DNA of 64,000 bases from Verpa conica (taxonomy: Eukaryota > Ascomycota > Pezizomycetes > Pezizales > Morchellaceae). Location of the stretch: positions 1,302,001-1,366,000 of the forward strand of contig JAUFSD010000004.1 of the NCBI GenBank assembly GCA_033030425.1. Reading direction: 5' to 3'. The notes beneath the pieces are model-generated. The model made no database searches and was not told where the DNA came from. It worked only from the letters and a program-made list of their open reading frames with translations. The position numbers were made by a program, and so were the translations under genes. How positions within the stretch are numbered: the stretch's first letter is position 1; every line of letters starts with the position of its first letter. Positions 23,471-36,164 of the stretch are shown here, in pieces.

Positions 23471-26400
23471 ATGTCCGATGACACCTCCGCCCCGGTCGAG
23501 GCCGTTCAGCTCGACATAACGAAGCTACGTGCAATCTCAGAAGAGCCTCAGCAGCAGCTCTACGTCATGTCCTTCCTCAATAACCTTGAGAAGCTAGTGG
23601 ATCGCCTTGATGAAGATGGGGCTTCTGCGTATCAACTCTATGTCAAGAAAGAGTTATTTAAGATCATTACGTTAGCTGCACCAGGACCTACTAGGCTTGT
23701 GAGGAACCAGGCGGGACGTTGCTTTGTTGGGATCTTTGAGAAGGGTGATCGGAAACTGCTATTTGACACTATCAATGAATTATTGGGGATCATAAATACA
23801 GGCAAGTCAGATAAAGACTTGAAGATTAGGCAGTGAGTGATTTAATTATATGCTTTCCGGGAAGTTTGAAACGACTATCTGGGACTGACCGGGGGTGTCA
23901 ATTTGGGTGGATAGTGCGGCCGTGCATTGCATTGGAGAGGTTTATAGAGCGGCAGGTGATAGTGTATAGACCCCCAATTCTTTACATAGGGTACAAAAAC
24001 ACTGATATGGTGGAGCTTTAGGCCATGTCATTAGCTACCATGACCTGCACTACTTTGATTAGACTTCTCAAAGGTGCCCAAAATGTTTGTTCTAGTCTTA
24101 CTAAGGATTTATTTAATATTACAAGTTAAACTAATGGCTACTAGCACTGCGGGTTGAGAAGTTCGATATTTAGAGCTCTAGGGAAAATCACCAGGATGAT
24201 CGGAGGCATGGCGGATGAGCCTACAGCTCGGGAAGTGTGGAAACAGGCGAGAAATGCCGCCACCAGTGAAAAAGCAGCTGTATCCCAAGCCAGTGCACTA
24301 CAGGTATAAAGGACATAGAATATGATGACTATAGAAGTGGTCCAAATACTGATTTAAGCCTAAATAGTGTCTCGAGGAATTGTTACAAGCAACCCAATTC
24401 TTCAGTAGCCACCAGGAATTCGAAAAGCTTCAAAGCTCAGTCATGAAGGCATTTGACTCCTCTTCGGCACCAGTACGGAAAGCCGCTGCATCTTGCTTAG
24501 CAGCAGCTCTTGTACAGGCTTATTCTACCGAACCACCTGAACTAAAGATGGCGAAGAAATCAAAAAAATCAAAAAGACAGTCAATGGCGATCAATGATGA
24601 AGACGGAATTGGCATGGAAAGGCCCTCATCTCCAGGTCCAACTGGGAAGAAAACTGTTGTCCGGATGACATTAACATTAGATGAAATACTTAGACAGCTT
24701 TCCATGCATTACGTAAAGTCGTCTACCTCTGCCAAGGTCCGAGCTGGTATCGCACAGTGCTACTCAGAAGTCTTCACTAGACTAGGATCAGTCGTTGTAG
24801 AGAACAACTATGGTTCTATAGTTACCCATTTACTCACCGAGGTCCTCTCGAACCCTGGAATAACTATAAACAGATTTCGTCTTCTCACCACACGGAAATA
24901 TGTAAGGATACTACTGGAGGATGTAATAGGTCACAGTCTTCTTGGAGAAACTGGGCAGTTGAACGCAGTCAAGACACTTGTCAACGATACAATCAAGAAT
25001 TATCCTCAAGTTATCAAAGACAAACCCGAACCTAGCAAATTTGCGCTGACTGGAGCCTTACACGCACTGGCATCACTCATCAAGTCGTTGGGAGCTGCTG
25101 TAACGAGTACTCAAGATGCAACCCGAGATGGCCTGCTCCAGGTCTTACAACATCCGAGTTACACTGTTCAGGTAGCTACCAGTTGGTGCTTACGGGCGTT
25201 TGTCATTGCAGCGCCTGCACAGCTTCTACCAATCATAACCATATGCATGAATAATGTAAATCGTGAACTCACACAGATGACTGCCAGGCGACCTACAACG
25301 ACAGAAGCTCTCCGAAAGTGCATAGGATATGCTAATGGCCTTGCAGCAGCTATCAGCACAGCTCCTCTACAACCATTGTATGCCTCGGTTGATGTTACTT
25401 CACGGATATTGACGCTTGCAACATCGCTACTGAAATCCAGCGGAGACTATGATCTCCGAATATCTAGCACTCAGATTCAAGTAGCCTGGATCTTGATTGG
25501 TGGACTCATGGCTCTTGGGCCAAACTTTGTCAAAATACATCTATCACAATTACTTCTCCTCTGGAAGAGCGCACTTCCAAAACCTCTGGCAAAGGACTCA
25601 AATATGGATCGGTCATTGTTAGAATTATCATTCCTCGCACATGTTCGAGAGTGCGCTCTTGGCTCAATCCTTTCATTCCTCGAATTTAACTCTAGACTTC
25701 TCACTACCGATGTCTCAAAACGTATTGCGGCAATGCTCCAAAATTCAACCTTATTTCTTAATACCCTCCCTACAAAAAAATCTACAGATGATGTCTCCCA
25801 GCGCCTTTCACCTTCACTACAACTACTCGATTTTGATCTTATGGTCCGTCGGCGAGTCCTACAATGTTACGTACAGCTCGTAAAGCTTTCTCACGGCGAG
25901 TCCCTGCAAGCAAACCTACTCACAATTGCAGTAAGTTTATTCGCGGATCCGGATAAGTACACGCCGTCGTCCCTGAGCACAGCAATTGCCTCTAGTGCTG
26001 GGGCATTTGAGTCATTATGGGATATTGGCGATAATTATGCATATGGAGTGTGTGGGTTTGTAAATGGGTTTGATGTGGGCGCATTCGCATTTGAGGCACA
26101 AGGTAGTAGACCGACGATTGCGCATTGGATGACTAGGGAAAGCCCAGAGGCGAGAATAAACGAAACGGTTAGTCATTTCATCCTCTACATAGCTTGATTT
26201 TTTCCAGGACTTGTGTAGTTGATTTTCCATATAAATAAAGCTGTATACACCTGTCATTGGATCCATTGAGCATGACTCTGTTTCTCTATATATCACGAAC
26301 AATTCTTACGACATGGATGAACCTAATCCAGCCCCGCCAGCTACAGCTGTGGTAACTTCGGCAATTGACCTATTCACTATCCTACTTCCAACACAGCCAC

Positions 26401-29400
26401 CGAAAGTCCAAGAAAGTATCCTAGAGCAAATTGCTACTTTCTTAGCGTCAAACAACCTCCAGCGCGACCCTGGGAGGAAAGCTGCAATGACGGTGAATGT
26501 TGCTATTGCATTGTTGGGGACTTTGAAGGCTACCATTGGCGACAGCCTACCTTCAGCAAGTTTAGGCACACCTAGTGTTCTAAAAATCATACAAGAGCTT
26601 TTACAGGTGTGTAAATTGAATCCATTAGAGGTGCATTTATAATAGATTGATTCTAGGGCTTTGTCATTCATCCGGATCCATTTGTAAGGAATGTCGCGTA
26701 CGAGTCGCTGGGCCGCCTTTGCAGCATTGGGGGTAACTCTTTCACTGGCAACATGATACAATGGTTGGTCGATACAATTGTCAGCAATCGGGAACCGAAC
26801 GCCCGGGCTGGTTGTGCTGTGGCCTTGGGGTGCATCCACTCCTACGTTGGAGGCATGGCAGCAGGATTCCACCTTAAAACGATTATCGGGATATTGATGT
26901 CCCTAAGCAATGATCCTCACCCTACTGTGCATTTTTGGGCGCTAGATGGATTGGCCAGGACAATTGACTCTGCTGGCCTTACATTTTCGGGATATGTCAC
27001 TAGCACTTTAGGGATGCTTTCCCAACTTTATGTGGCAGAAACCCATAATGATGAAGTTGCAACTGTTGCCACGTCAAATTTAGAGCTAGAACTACCGACT
27101 ATGAGCATCATCGTTAGATGTATCGATTCTTTAATTGGCGTTCTTGGTCCAGATTTGCAAGATATGACAAAGGCCCGAGAACTCATCTTGACCATGGTCG
27201 GGCAGTTTTTGAAGGAGCCCGACTATACTGCACAGTTGGAGGCCTTGAGATGTCTGGAACATTTATCTCTTTTTGCAGCAAGTCATGTAGACATGGGGGG
27301 CTATGTTAAGCGACTACAGAAAGAATTGGGGTCACCTTATAGGGAGCTTAGAGATGTTGCTGTGGATGGCCTTTACCAACTTATGAAAAGCGATGCAGAA
27401 AGAATTATTGATGCTGCGAATCCAGGACTAGAAGAGCAGTTGTGGATCGCTTTAGATGCAAACCCTGATCATGAAGGAATCAGGAACATTGTTAGAAATT
27501 GGTTAAACCAGACAGGTATCGACGATGCAGGCAAGTGGGTGGATAAATGCCAAATGGTCATGACGAAAACTGTAGAGCGCCGGGACGGAAAACAGCAGGA
27601 TGAAAAACCAGCTTTATCAGTATCAACAGACTTACATGATGAAGAAGTTGCATCCTTTGCTGTTGCCGGGGGCGCATCAGGTGAAAAAGAAGGCTCACAA
27701 CCTAGTGGACAAGAACCTTTGAGGTGGCAAGTTAGAACTTTTGCAATCAATTGTCTTCGTGAGCTGCTAGCGATGGCAGCCAAAGAGATGCAAGCGGACT
27801 CAGAGCATCCAGTTGAAGATAGGTTAGTGGTGAAAATTGCCGACATCATCAGAATGGCATTTTCAGCAAGTACGGCGAACGTGGTGCAGTTAAGGTTGGG
27901 GGGTTTAAAGATTGTCGATCAGGTTCTAAAAATGTTTGGCCACACACCGGATCCCGACTTTCCTGAAGCGACACTACTAGAGCAGTATCAAGCACAGATT
28001 GGGTCTGCACTCACCCCAGCATTCGCAACTGATTCTAGCCCGGAACTGGCGAGTGAGGCGGTGAATGTCTGTGCGGGGTTCATCGCAACTGGAATTGTGA
28101 AGGATGTTGATCGGATGGGGAGGATATTGAGACTTCTAACTTCGGCTTTGGAGAACTTCTCGAGTGAGTAATCTAAGAAAGGTTTTTGCCAAGAATTAGG
28201 ACCCAGACTGACCCTCCTAGATGAATCTGAGATTGCCTCTATTGGCGACTTGAAAGGGCTCAGTTCAAATGCTCAGGTTATGGTTAAGATGTCCGTTCTT
28301 AGAGGTTGGGCTGAATTGCAGGTTGCCAGTAAAGAACAGGCATATCTCGTTGATGTCGTGAAACCCCATATTGCAACCTTGGCACCTTTATGGCTATCCT
28401 CACTGAGGGAGTTTGCGAGACTGAGGTTTGAACCCGATATTTCGACCAACTCGACAGGACCAACGTCTCTGGGAGGCTCTATCGATACAATTTATTCAGC
28501 TCTGAACCGAGAAACCCTATTGCGAGTACGTTACTACCCCCACCGCCGAGTTAGCAGGATTTTAACGCTAATCTTAATTGAATTTTAGTTCTACCAAGAG
28601 TCTTGGTTGAAACTGGTTGACGCGATTGCCAGCTTAATTGAACAAGATAGTCAATTCGTTTTTGATGCATTAGATGGCAAAGCTTCTTCTACTGGCGAAA
28701 TTAATGGAAACGACGTTGGCCACGATATCAACTACCGTGATGAGCCAGTGGCATTTTTCTTTGTTCTATTCGGTATTGCCTTCGAAGCACTCGTCGGCCG
28801 GCCAGGGGGGCCTGACAGTCTAGCAACTAAAGAACAGACACTTGAGATCTTATTGGCGCTGAAAAAGATCTTACATCCATCAGTCTGTGGACATGCAATC
28901 TATCAGGGCGTCATCTTCTCAGAGGCAATGGACCTGCTTGACCGGTTAGTCCTTACTGAAGGGCTAGCTGTGCAGTCGGCAATTGTCGATATCGCGAGGA
29001 GCTTATGTGTCGCACATCCAACAGCAAGATCGAGCTCGGCGTCAGGGCCACAGGGGGAAAATTTGACAGAAGACATCGATCAGCTATTCGAACTGACAAG
29101 GCTTATTGTACTAGTCTTAGCAGGTTTACTGCCCAACTTGGTGGACTCAAAGACGATGGTTCGACATCAGCTCTCGGAGGAAGCAGTAAATCTTGTGAAA
29201 ATCTCTCTTGACGCTTTAGTGGATGCTGCAGAAGTCTTCCCTGCAGTTATTAGGATGGATCTTTACGCGTCCATTCTTCATATTTTTACGAGTATGTCTT
29301 TCCTTTCTGCTCTCGAATAAGCATTAGCTAATTATTCCTTAAGCTATTTTCGGCACCGGTGTTTGTCAGTCAGAGGTCGTCCCCCGTTCATTACCGATAT

Positions 29401-30245
29401 TTAAACGATTCATCCACATTATTACAAAATCCGGTGGTGGTAATGATAGCGATCTTGTCGTCATGCAGGTTCGAAGTTGCTTAAATACTATCTTAAGAGT
29501 TTTAGACAACGCAAAGTATATATCAGACCATTTGAGATAAGCAGTATCATTACTAATCTCTTAAACAGGGTAAGAGGCGAGGTTGCACTTTCTTGCATCA
29601 AGAATTGCTTGATGGCGTCGACAATAGTCATCACTGGTGGGGTGAACGTACTGCCTCCGAACGACGACCTAGTACCAAGACTTTGTGATGATATCTTAGA
29701 AGCATTGTCGGACTCTTCCGTAAGTTCTAGCCCCATGAAGCTTCAAAAATATTCTTTGTAATTTATTCTAATTATTCCAGTCTACAAAAATGGCGGTTCA
29801 GTGCTGTCGTTCGATATTGATGATTACCCCTAAGAGCGCGTGTGACCAGGAGATCGTCCGTTACATGATACCTCGCCTAATAACCTTCGCCACGACCACC
29901 GACAAGGACCCAGAGAACGTGAAAGGACTTGTTTGCCATATCTTGACATCATTCGTATCCACTCTCTTCGGCGACCAAGTCCAGATATCCATGGCAATTT
30001 TCATACCTACTCTTCTTTCTCGAGCAGCTTCAACCCCGGAATCATACCATGAAACAGCAACCAGACTTCTAGAACTAGTTGCGATCAACCAACTAGCTTT
30101 CAAGAACGTTGTAGCGAATTTAAACCCCTCACAACGCGCCTTCATGGAGGAAATTCTACGGTCAAACGCAAGGATGTCAGAGGGTGCAGTGAGACAAGAA
30201 TCAAATGCCCCGGCCATTGCGCTGAAGATGAACTTTGGGGCATGA
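23471..30245 (+). CDS. LAA1: LAA1 / HEATR5, AP-1 and clathrin accessory HEAT-repeat protein
   Basis: Large HEAT-repeat protein of the Laa1/HEATR5 family, which works with the AP-1 clathrin adaptor in trans-Golgi/endosome traffic. Twelve exons: 23471-23832, 23915-23963, 24022-24084, 24145-24303, 24368-26167, 26241-26606, 26657-28163, 28221-28525, 28589-29291, 29344-29515, 29569-29719 and 29781-30245. They total 6102 nt, 2033 aa (yeast Laa1 is about 2014). Conserved blocks include AGRCFVGIFEKGDRKLLFDT, HAAVHCIGEVYRAAGDS, HCGLRSSIFRALGKI, TLYTPVIGSIEHDS and FVIHPDPFVRNVAYESLGRL. Exons 2 and 3 (49 and 63 nt) were recovered only by family conservation. Introns 5 and 9 end in AAG acceptors. A perfect Pumilio-type TGTACATA lies 36 nt after the stop (30281-30288). 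Confidence 0.93.
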
Positions 30246-30794
30246 TCAAGGATAATACCATATTTTTGAATTAAGTGTATTGTACATATTTATAGACAGC
30301 GCATCGGATAGCTCTAGGTACTGTTTAGAATTTTTCGGACTTCAGGTTAAGTGTTTCTCGGATTTTTAAATTAAATTGAACGCTGGTTATTACCTAACTA
30401 AATATAATATGCAAAGTATGTGTAATTAGAGACTATAATGAGTTTATTTATCTAGGCTAAATAAAATATCAGTAGCTTCGCCTCACATTACTGGTAATTA
30501 TTTATATGTACTAATTAAATAAAAGTAATTTGTTATAGATGCTTCCTAATAACGATAGCTGATGGGCGGTTTCATATATGAGTCACGTGTATCTCTATTT
30601 GCTATGTTTGAGGATCCAGGCAAGGCATCCCATGAGGGTTTAGAGTTTTCTCTTTTGGAGCATATATCGATAGATCTCTATCTCTTTAGGCAATCGATTC
30701 AGCACCTTTTACTTCATGATTTATACCGCAACTACCGAGTGATGTTTGATGAGTAATTGTTTAATAATCTTTCTACTATTATGGCTTTTCATCT

Positions 30795-30907
30795 GGAAGG
30801 ATGACCGAGTGGTTAAGGTGTGTGACTCAAGTGTTCCAACTTTCTTGCTTATAAAGCGAGGTTTCTCATGGGCTTAGCCCGCGGGGGTTCGAATCCCCCT
30901 CCTTTCA
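30795..30907 (+). tRNA. tRNA-Leu(CAA) with intron and long variable arm
   Basis: A class II tRNA gene folds here. The acceptor stem GGAAGGA pairs with TCCTTTC and the discriminator is A. The D stem is ACC/GGT, the T arm is GGGGG-TTCGAAT-CCCCC, and the extra arm is GGGC-TTA-GCCC. The anticodon loop starts CTCAAG, giving anticodon CAA, followed by an intron of about 30 nt. The intron contains CTTG, which can pair with CAAG in the precursor, as is usual for intron-bearing tRNA-Leu(CAA). With the 3' half TCTCA, the anticodon stem has one T-T mismatch. A six-T pol III terminator follows at 30914-30919. The A discriminator favours Leu over Ser. Confidence 0.8.
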
Positions 30908-31199
30908 TGATCATTTTTTAGGCACCATTTTACATACTACCGATCTAGGTTTAGTAAGTAACCTAGGAAAGGCAGAATATTAAAATATAGCCAACAATCA
31001 CTTCACATTAAGATAGGATAGGGTCATAATTTTCCATTATTATGACTACCACTTACAGCTCCCGGTAGAATTATTGTGGAAATGTGGCGCGCAAGATAAT
31101 TCGTCTTCTACGTTTTTGACGACGGTTTGGACAATATTATTAGCTAGAAGCCCCTACTCGATAATCCCTGTTTCTAGAATAATTCTACCAGAGGCTGTA

Positions 31200-31448
31200 C
31201 TAGGGGGTGGGGGAAAGTCTGGCGATCGAGTAGTGTAGCTGTGGCTAGTACTTTGATATAGACCCGGGCTATTTACATGAATTAATATCCTCTCTCTAGG
31301 ATAAAGTCTATCTACTGCCCTTAAGGCCCCTTCCCCGGCATATTGAGCTTCTAGTCTCGTGTAAAAGAGGGGCCTGGAAGGTAGTCGAGGTGATATCTCT
31401 AGGCTAGCCACTACACCGCCCGATCGCCAGACTTTCCCCCACCCCTAG
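31200..31448. mobile_element. MITE-like element with about 46-bp terminal inverted repeats and TA flanks
   Basis: A 249-bp element has ends that are near-perfect inverted copies. The left end reads CTAGGGGGTGGGGGAAAGTC and continues CTGGCGATCG to about 31248. The right end, reverse-complemented, reads the same with one fewer G, a few transitions and a small insertion in the left copy. Both sides are bordered by TA (31198-31199 and 31449-31450), as expected of a Tc1/mariner-type target duplication. The interior has no transposase and only a spurious open frame. This is therefore a non-autonomous element by structure; the superfamily assignment is inference. Confidence 0.75.
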
Positions 31449-31663
31449 TACAGTGTTCTGTGTCAACACAAGTGGCACTTTATGTAATGAAAACTAGATA
31501 TAGGATAAATATGGTAAGTTGGATGCTTAAAACATTAGGATGGAAGAATACATAGTTCTAAGGCTAGTGCAAGGATAAAATAATACCTTTTAGCACTAAA
31601 ATAATCTCATTCATCTAGTAGAGCTAGTGGATTTAGCTCTCCCGCGCCCCTCGAAATTACCAA

Positions 31664-31734
31664 GCATCGTTGGTGCAGGGGTAGCATAGTTGCCTTCCAA
31701 GCAACTGGGAGGGGTTCGAGTCCCCTACGATGCA
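31664..31734 (+). tRNA. tRNA-Gly(TCC)
   Basis: The acceptor stem GCATCGT pairs with ACGATGC, with discriminator A. The anticodon arm is TTGC-CTTCCAA-GCAA with anticodon TCC, and the T arm is AGGGG-TTCGAGT-CCCCT. No intron. A run of eleven T at 31741-31751 is the pol III terminator. Confidence 0.93.
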
Positions 31735-32650
31735 TTTGTGTTTTTTTTTTTAGTATATAGTTTCTCCTTTTTTAGTTATATCCAAGTATCACAGTGTAGG
31801 GGAGGTCGTTACTAGACTATTTCTCTCTTAGAGTTAGAGAAATTATATTCCTATGATTTCTTTATTAGGCTAGTATTGTGGCTGCCAAACGGAGTCGACG
31901 GTGGCTATTGGGATTTTTAATCATCCCGTGTGGGTAAACTGAGAAAATATTGTGCGCTTTTATTGGGATAAACGTGGTTCGACGAGCGATAGTTTGTGAC
32001 CTTTTTACCTAGTGGGTTAGATCTGGTGTTATTGCGTTACGATATCGCCCGGTCCATAGTCAATACCTACAGATTAACAATAATCTAATAAATGTAAAGA
32101 ATTATATTATTACAATAGTGCACAACGAGACCCACTTAAACCTTAGGAGTCCCCTGTAATCTGTTATGATAATCGGACCACTAATTAATAGAAGGGCTGG
32201 ACAAGCAACATGGCAGAAATTATCTTGAGTAAAATAAATATTGTATACAAGAAACACGCCTACTATATTGCCTAAACCCTGATTGATTAGAGGTCAGATT
32301 TAAATAGGATCTTTTTGGCCCAGGTTACCTACCACTGTTATTCACTTCTGACCTGCGAAGGGTGCTTTTAAAATAAGTTCTTTGAAAGTATGATTTATAC
32401 GGTCCCTGTAATACTAATTTTCCGCGAGTGATAGTTTCTGAGTTGAATTACTCATGTCTATTAATGGGATCGCAGCACCATGTGGGATTAAAGTTACTAT
32501 AGGACTTCATAGTTCATTTCCTTTTATTTCTCCAGACGGTCTTAGCCGTCATAAATAATATAATTTATCAAAACTCACATTAACCCCCCTTTTCTCTGAT
32601 TTCAAAACAATAAATACTCATTTATCCAGATTCTTTAACCAAAAAATAAC

Positions 32651-33594
32651 TCAAGTCCCTCTAACCTTTATCCTCTCCTCGTTTGCAGCCTCTAATCCAA
32701 CCTCTTCCCAACGGTAAGGCTCGAGATACATATAACGGATATGCTCCATTTCAAGATAATTTACGGCTTCCATCATGCGGCGAGCTACGTGAGATATTAT
32801 TGCCGATACTAGACCAGTTAGTCTATACCTCCTAATTCCGTTCTATCCCTCCAAACAATCACTAAGAGGTCTACATACTCAATGGCATTAATCCAAATAG
32901 GCCCCCGTCGCTAGTCCAGTATGCATTACTCATCTTCAACCCCCACGTATCCATCCCCGGTGGAAAAATAGTCGCAAGGGTAGCTATTACAGTTGCGAGA
33001 TACAGATTCCAATAAATCGCCTTCATCTTCCATTTCGCTGGGGTCACTATTTCAAGCCGGTCGGTGCGGACCACAGGAATCCCAGCTGCCGAGATGATGA
33101 GTGAGACGAGACACAAGAATTCCATTGTGTCAAACCAGCGAATATAGATACGGACCACAATGTATGGCATTGGTATAATCATTAAAATTGCGAACGCTCT
33201 CGCATAGAGCTCGTTCCTATAGATGTCTCCTTCCTGGATTTTCCGAACATACTTTTCCTGGTCTATCCGCTTGTTAGTCTTTTATCTCCCCTCCCTCTCT
33301 ACAGATGAGCGGGAGTAGTAAACCTTCATTATCCATATACAAGACATCGCTTGTGTAATCCTCCCTGTCTCTATCATGGATGATTCTAAACTTCGACATA
33401 ATACAGTTCTTTCTGAAAGAGAATAGATACTTTAATTCGAGTGCTTTGAGATGACATGAATCGATTAGTGGGGCGAATCTGCTGAGATACCAGGGAATCG
33501 TGAACCCGATTACTACATCTTCAGGATCGGGCTCCCAGTAGATAAGAGGTTTGGGGGGATTATCAAGATACAAGGGTTCTTTCTGGGCGGACAT
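32651..33594 (-). CDS. Uncharacterised four-helix membrane protein
   Basis: I do not recognise this gene. Three exons, 33594-33324, 33262-32879 and 32808-32651, sum to 813 nt, 270 aa. The N-terminal 115 residues are soluble and charged (KPLIYWEPDPEDVVIGF and RDREDYTSDVLYMDNED). Four hydrophobic segments follow: AFAILMIIPMPYIVVRIYI, TMEFLCLVSLIISAAGIPVV, IYWNLYLATVIATLATIF and GLFGLMPLISAIISHVA. The end is charged (EMEHIRYMYLEPYRWEEVGL). The second intron has a perfect GACTAAC branch sequence and a TAG acceptor. All exon phases agree, which supports one real gene rather than chance open frames. It shares a 268-bp divergent promoter with MTO1. Confidence 0.72.
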
Positions 33595-33862
33595 GATAGT
33601 TATCTGTGGCAATAGCGAAATGGAGTTGAAGATTCTATGGTATCACCAATTCTCCATGAAATAATTGCTGAGAGTCTTGATGCCTTCTTATAATAAAGAA
33701 ACAAAGAAAACATCACGAACAAAGGGTTATTGTCCTCCACATCATAAAATCTGACTCGTTCCCTTGGCAGCCCCCAAGCTTTCTGCGGCTCTGCGCTGCA
33801 GGCCAAAAAAGTTACCGGTCCCTCTAATCCAACCTCCAACTCACACTCCCCCCGCGTTCGAG
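33595..33862. promoter_or_regulatory. Divergent promoter of the four-helix membrane protein gene and MTO1
   Basis: These 268 bp separate the start codons of two divergent genes. No specific binding site can be named. Confidence 0.45.
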
Positions 33863-36164
33863 ATGAACTCACTCTTGCATGCTCGCAGGCTATTCCATCG
33901 GCCTGATTTGACATTGCTGAAGACGCGAGGCTCCATATTTCGAGGATTGGCTTCTGTTTCCACAGATTTAAGGTACGCGGGGTCTTTTATCTCCCCCACC
34001 CCCGGAGACACGGGACTTACGAGATATAGTACAGCTAGGGAATTCGACGTCGTCGTTATCGGCGGAGGTCATGCAGGATCTGAAGCATGTGCTGCTGCTG
34101 CTAGATGTAAGAATTATGCCCTCACTTACCAGGCCATTCGCTTACCCTCATAGCCGGCGCACGAACCGCCCTCGTAACCCAAAAAGTCAATACGATTGGT
34201 ACCTGTTCTTGTAATCCCTCGTTTGGCGGAATTGGAAAGGGTATCATGATCAGAGAAGTCGATGCTCTCGACGGCGTCTGTGGACGTATCACAGATAAAG
34301 CGGGAATCCAATTCAGAGTACTCAACCGGAGTAAAGGTCCAGCTGTTTGGGGTCCCCGGGCCCAGATAGACAGAGTACTGTATAAGAAGTATATGCAAGA
34401 GGAGCTCAGTTCCTACCCTAATCTTGAGATTGTCCAAGGGAGTGTTGCGGATGTGGTGGTTGATCAGGCACCAGATGGACTACACCTTGATGAAGAAGGA
34501 CATTACGGGAAGATTCAGGGCATTAAGCTCGAATCTGGGGAAATTATAAAGACAAAAAATGTAGTAATTACTACTGGCACTTTCCTCGGTGGAGAGATCC
34601 ATATAGGAATGGACGTATTCCCCTCCGGACGTATGGGGGAAGCCGCCACCTTCGGTTTATCTGCATCCCTCAAATCAGCCGGTTTCAAAATGGGACGTCT
34701 AAAAACAGGCACGCCCCCCCGTCTCGATGGACGTACTATAGACTATACAAATCTACTTCCTCAACGCGGTGATGATCCGCCAATGCCTTTCAGCTACCTC
34801 AACAAGCGCGTACAAATCGAAGACCAAAACCTCTGCCACTCTACCAACACTGTGCCAGCTACCCACGACATCCTCCGCCAGCACCTCCATGAATCGATCC
34901 ACATCCGCGAGACAATAAAAGGCCCACGATATTGTCCCTCACTTGAATCGAAAATAATAAGATTCTCCCATAAAGAAAACCACATCATCTGGCTAGAGCC
35001 AGAAGGAATAACAGACCACGTAGTCTACCCCAATGGTATCTCCATGACTGTTCCTGCGGCAGTCCAAGAACGTCTCCTCAAGACAATTCCCGGGCTCGAG
35101 TCAGTAGTCATGCTGCAACCTGGATATGGTGTGGAGTATGATTATGTCGACCCACGGCATCTCCGCGCGACACTTGAGACAAAGCCGATAAAGGGTTTAT
35201 TCCTCGCTGGCCAAATCAACGGAACGACTGGATATGAGGAAGCTGCATCCCAAGGTGTCGTCGCAGGTATCAATGCTGGTTTGTCAGCGCTAGGGAAGCC
35301 TCAGATGGTGATTAGTAGAAGCGATGCCTACATCGGCGTCATGATCGATGACCTTATAACGAAGGGTGTTAGTGAGCCCTATAGAATGTTCACCTCACGC
35401 AGCGAGTTCAGGATGTCCGCACGGGCAGACAATGCCGATGTGCGACTCACACCCATGGGTCGCGCTCACGGTGTTGTAGGGGATAAACGGTGGTCCCATT
35501 TTGAAGGCGAGACAAATATGATGTCGGAGCTGCGCAAAAAACTCAAGACTACCGTCTTCGGCTCTTATGAGTGGGCTCGGCGTGGACTAGGTGTTAACAA
35601 GGACAGTGAAAAGCGGAGTGCATTCCAACTCCTTCGATTGGTAGGCGTAGATATGTCGAAGCTTGTTGAAGTTGGCATATTAGAGAAAGATCAATGGCCG
35701 GAAAATATCGTCCGTCGAGTCGAGATTGAGGGTGTTTACGAGCCATATGTGGTGCGACAGGCAAGCGCCGTTAAGATGTTCATGAGAGATGAGGCACTAC
35801 GCTTACCGCAAGATCTGGATTATTCTCAGTAAGACTCTCGTCACCCACAAAATTCTCTTCCCTCCTGACGATTGTATGTGACAGGGTCTTTGGGTTATCA
35901 ACTGAAGAGCGAATTCTCCTCAATGAGGTCAGACCAGAGAGTATTGGTCAAGCCAGACGTATAGAAGGAGTACGCCCGCATTTTCCTTCCTCAGTTCTTG
36001 TTCTAAGAACTAATAGCCATCACTAGATTACGCCAACGGGTTGTATCCGCCTCCTCCAGTATGTCGAAAAGAAGAAACGCCTCGAAGCAAAAGCGATAGT
36101 AACAAAAACTGAGAAAGCGAGGAGAAGTACACTAGGCGTTGAAAAACTAGAGAAATTACCATAA
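33863..36164 (+). CDS. MTO1: Mitochondrial tRNA uridine-modifying enzyme MTO1 (MnmG/GidA)
   Basis: FAD-dependent enzyme that, with the GTPase Mss1/GTPBP3, installs the 5-carboxymethylaminomethyl-type group on wobble uridine of mitochondrial tRNAs. Four exons, 33863-34106, 34154-35828, 35885-35969 and 36027-36164, give 713 aa. Residues 1-60 are Arg/Ser-rich and fit a mitochondrial presequence. The FAD-binding Rossmann motif is [16 protein letters not shown] (Gly cluster at about residues 67-72), and the family block [15 protein letters not shown] follows. Other MnmG marks are [41 protein letters not shown] and [13 protein letters not shown]. The C-terminus ends [17 protein letters not shown] plus a lysine-rich tail. 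TGTATATG, one base from a Puf3 site, lies 23 nt after the stop. Confidence 0.95.

Larger units (their letters stand above)
30246..32650. other. AT-rich intergenic island with tRNAs and a MITE-like element
   Basis: These 2.4 kb contain no credible protein gene. They hold tRNA-Leu (30795-30907), a small inverted-repeat element (31200-31448) and tRNA-Gly (31664-31734), each listed separately. The rest is AT-rich. The 64-codon open frame at 30562-30756 has no family features. Confidence 0.6.

Noticed and set aside
23833..24021. 62-codon open frame inside LAA1
   Set aside because: It reads across introns 1-2 of LAA1. The real exons here are 23915-23963 and 24022-24084 in other frames, giving the family blocks HCIGEVYRAAGDS and MTCTTLIRLLK.
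30562..30756. 64-codon plus-strand open frame upstream of tRNA-Leu
   Set aside because: Lies in the AT-rich island, has no recognisable family and no neighbouring exons.
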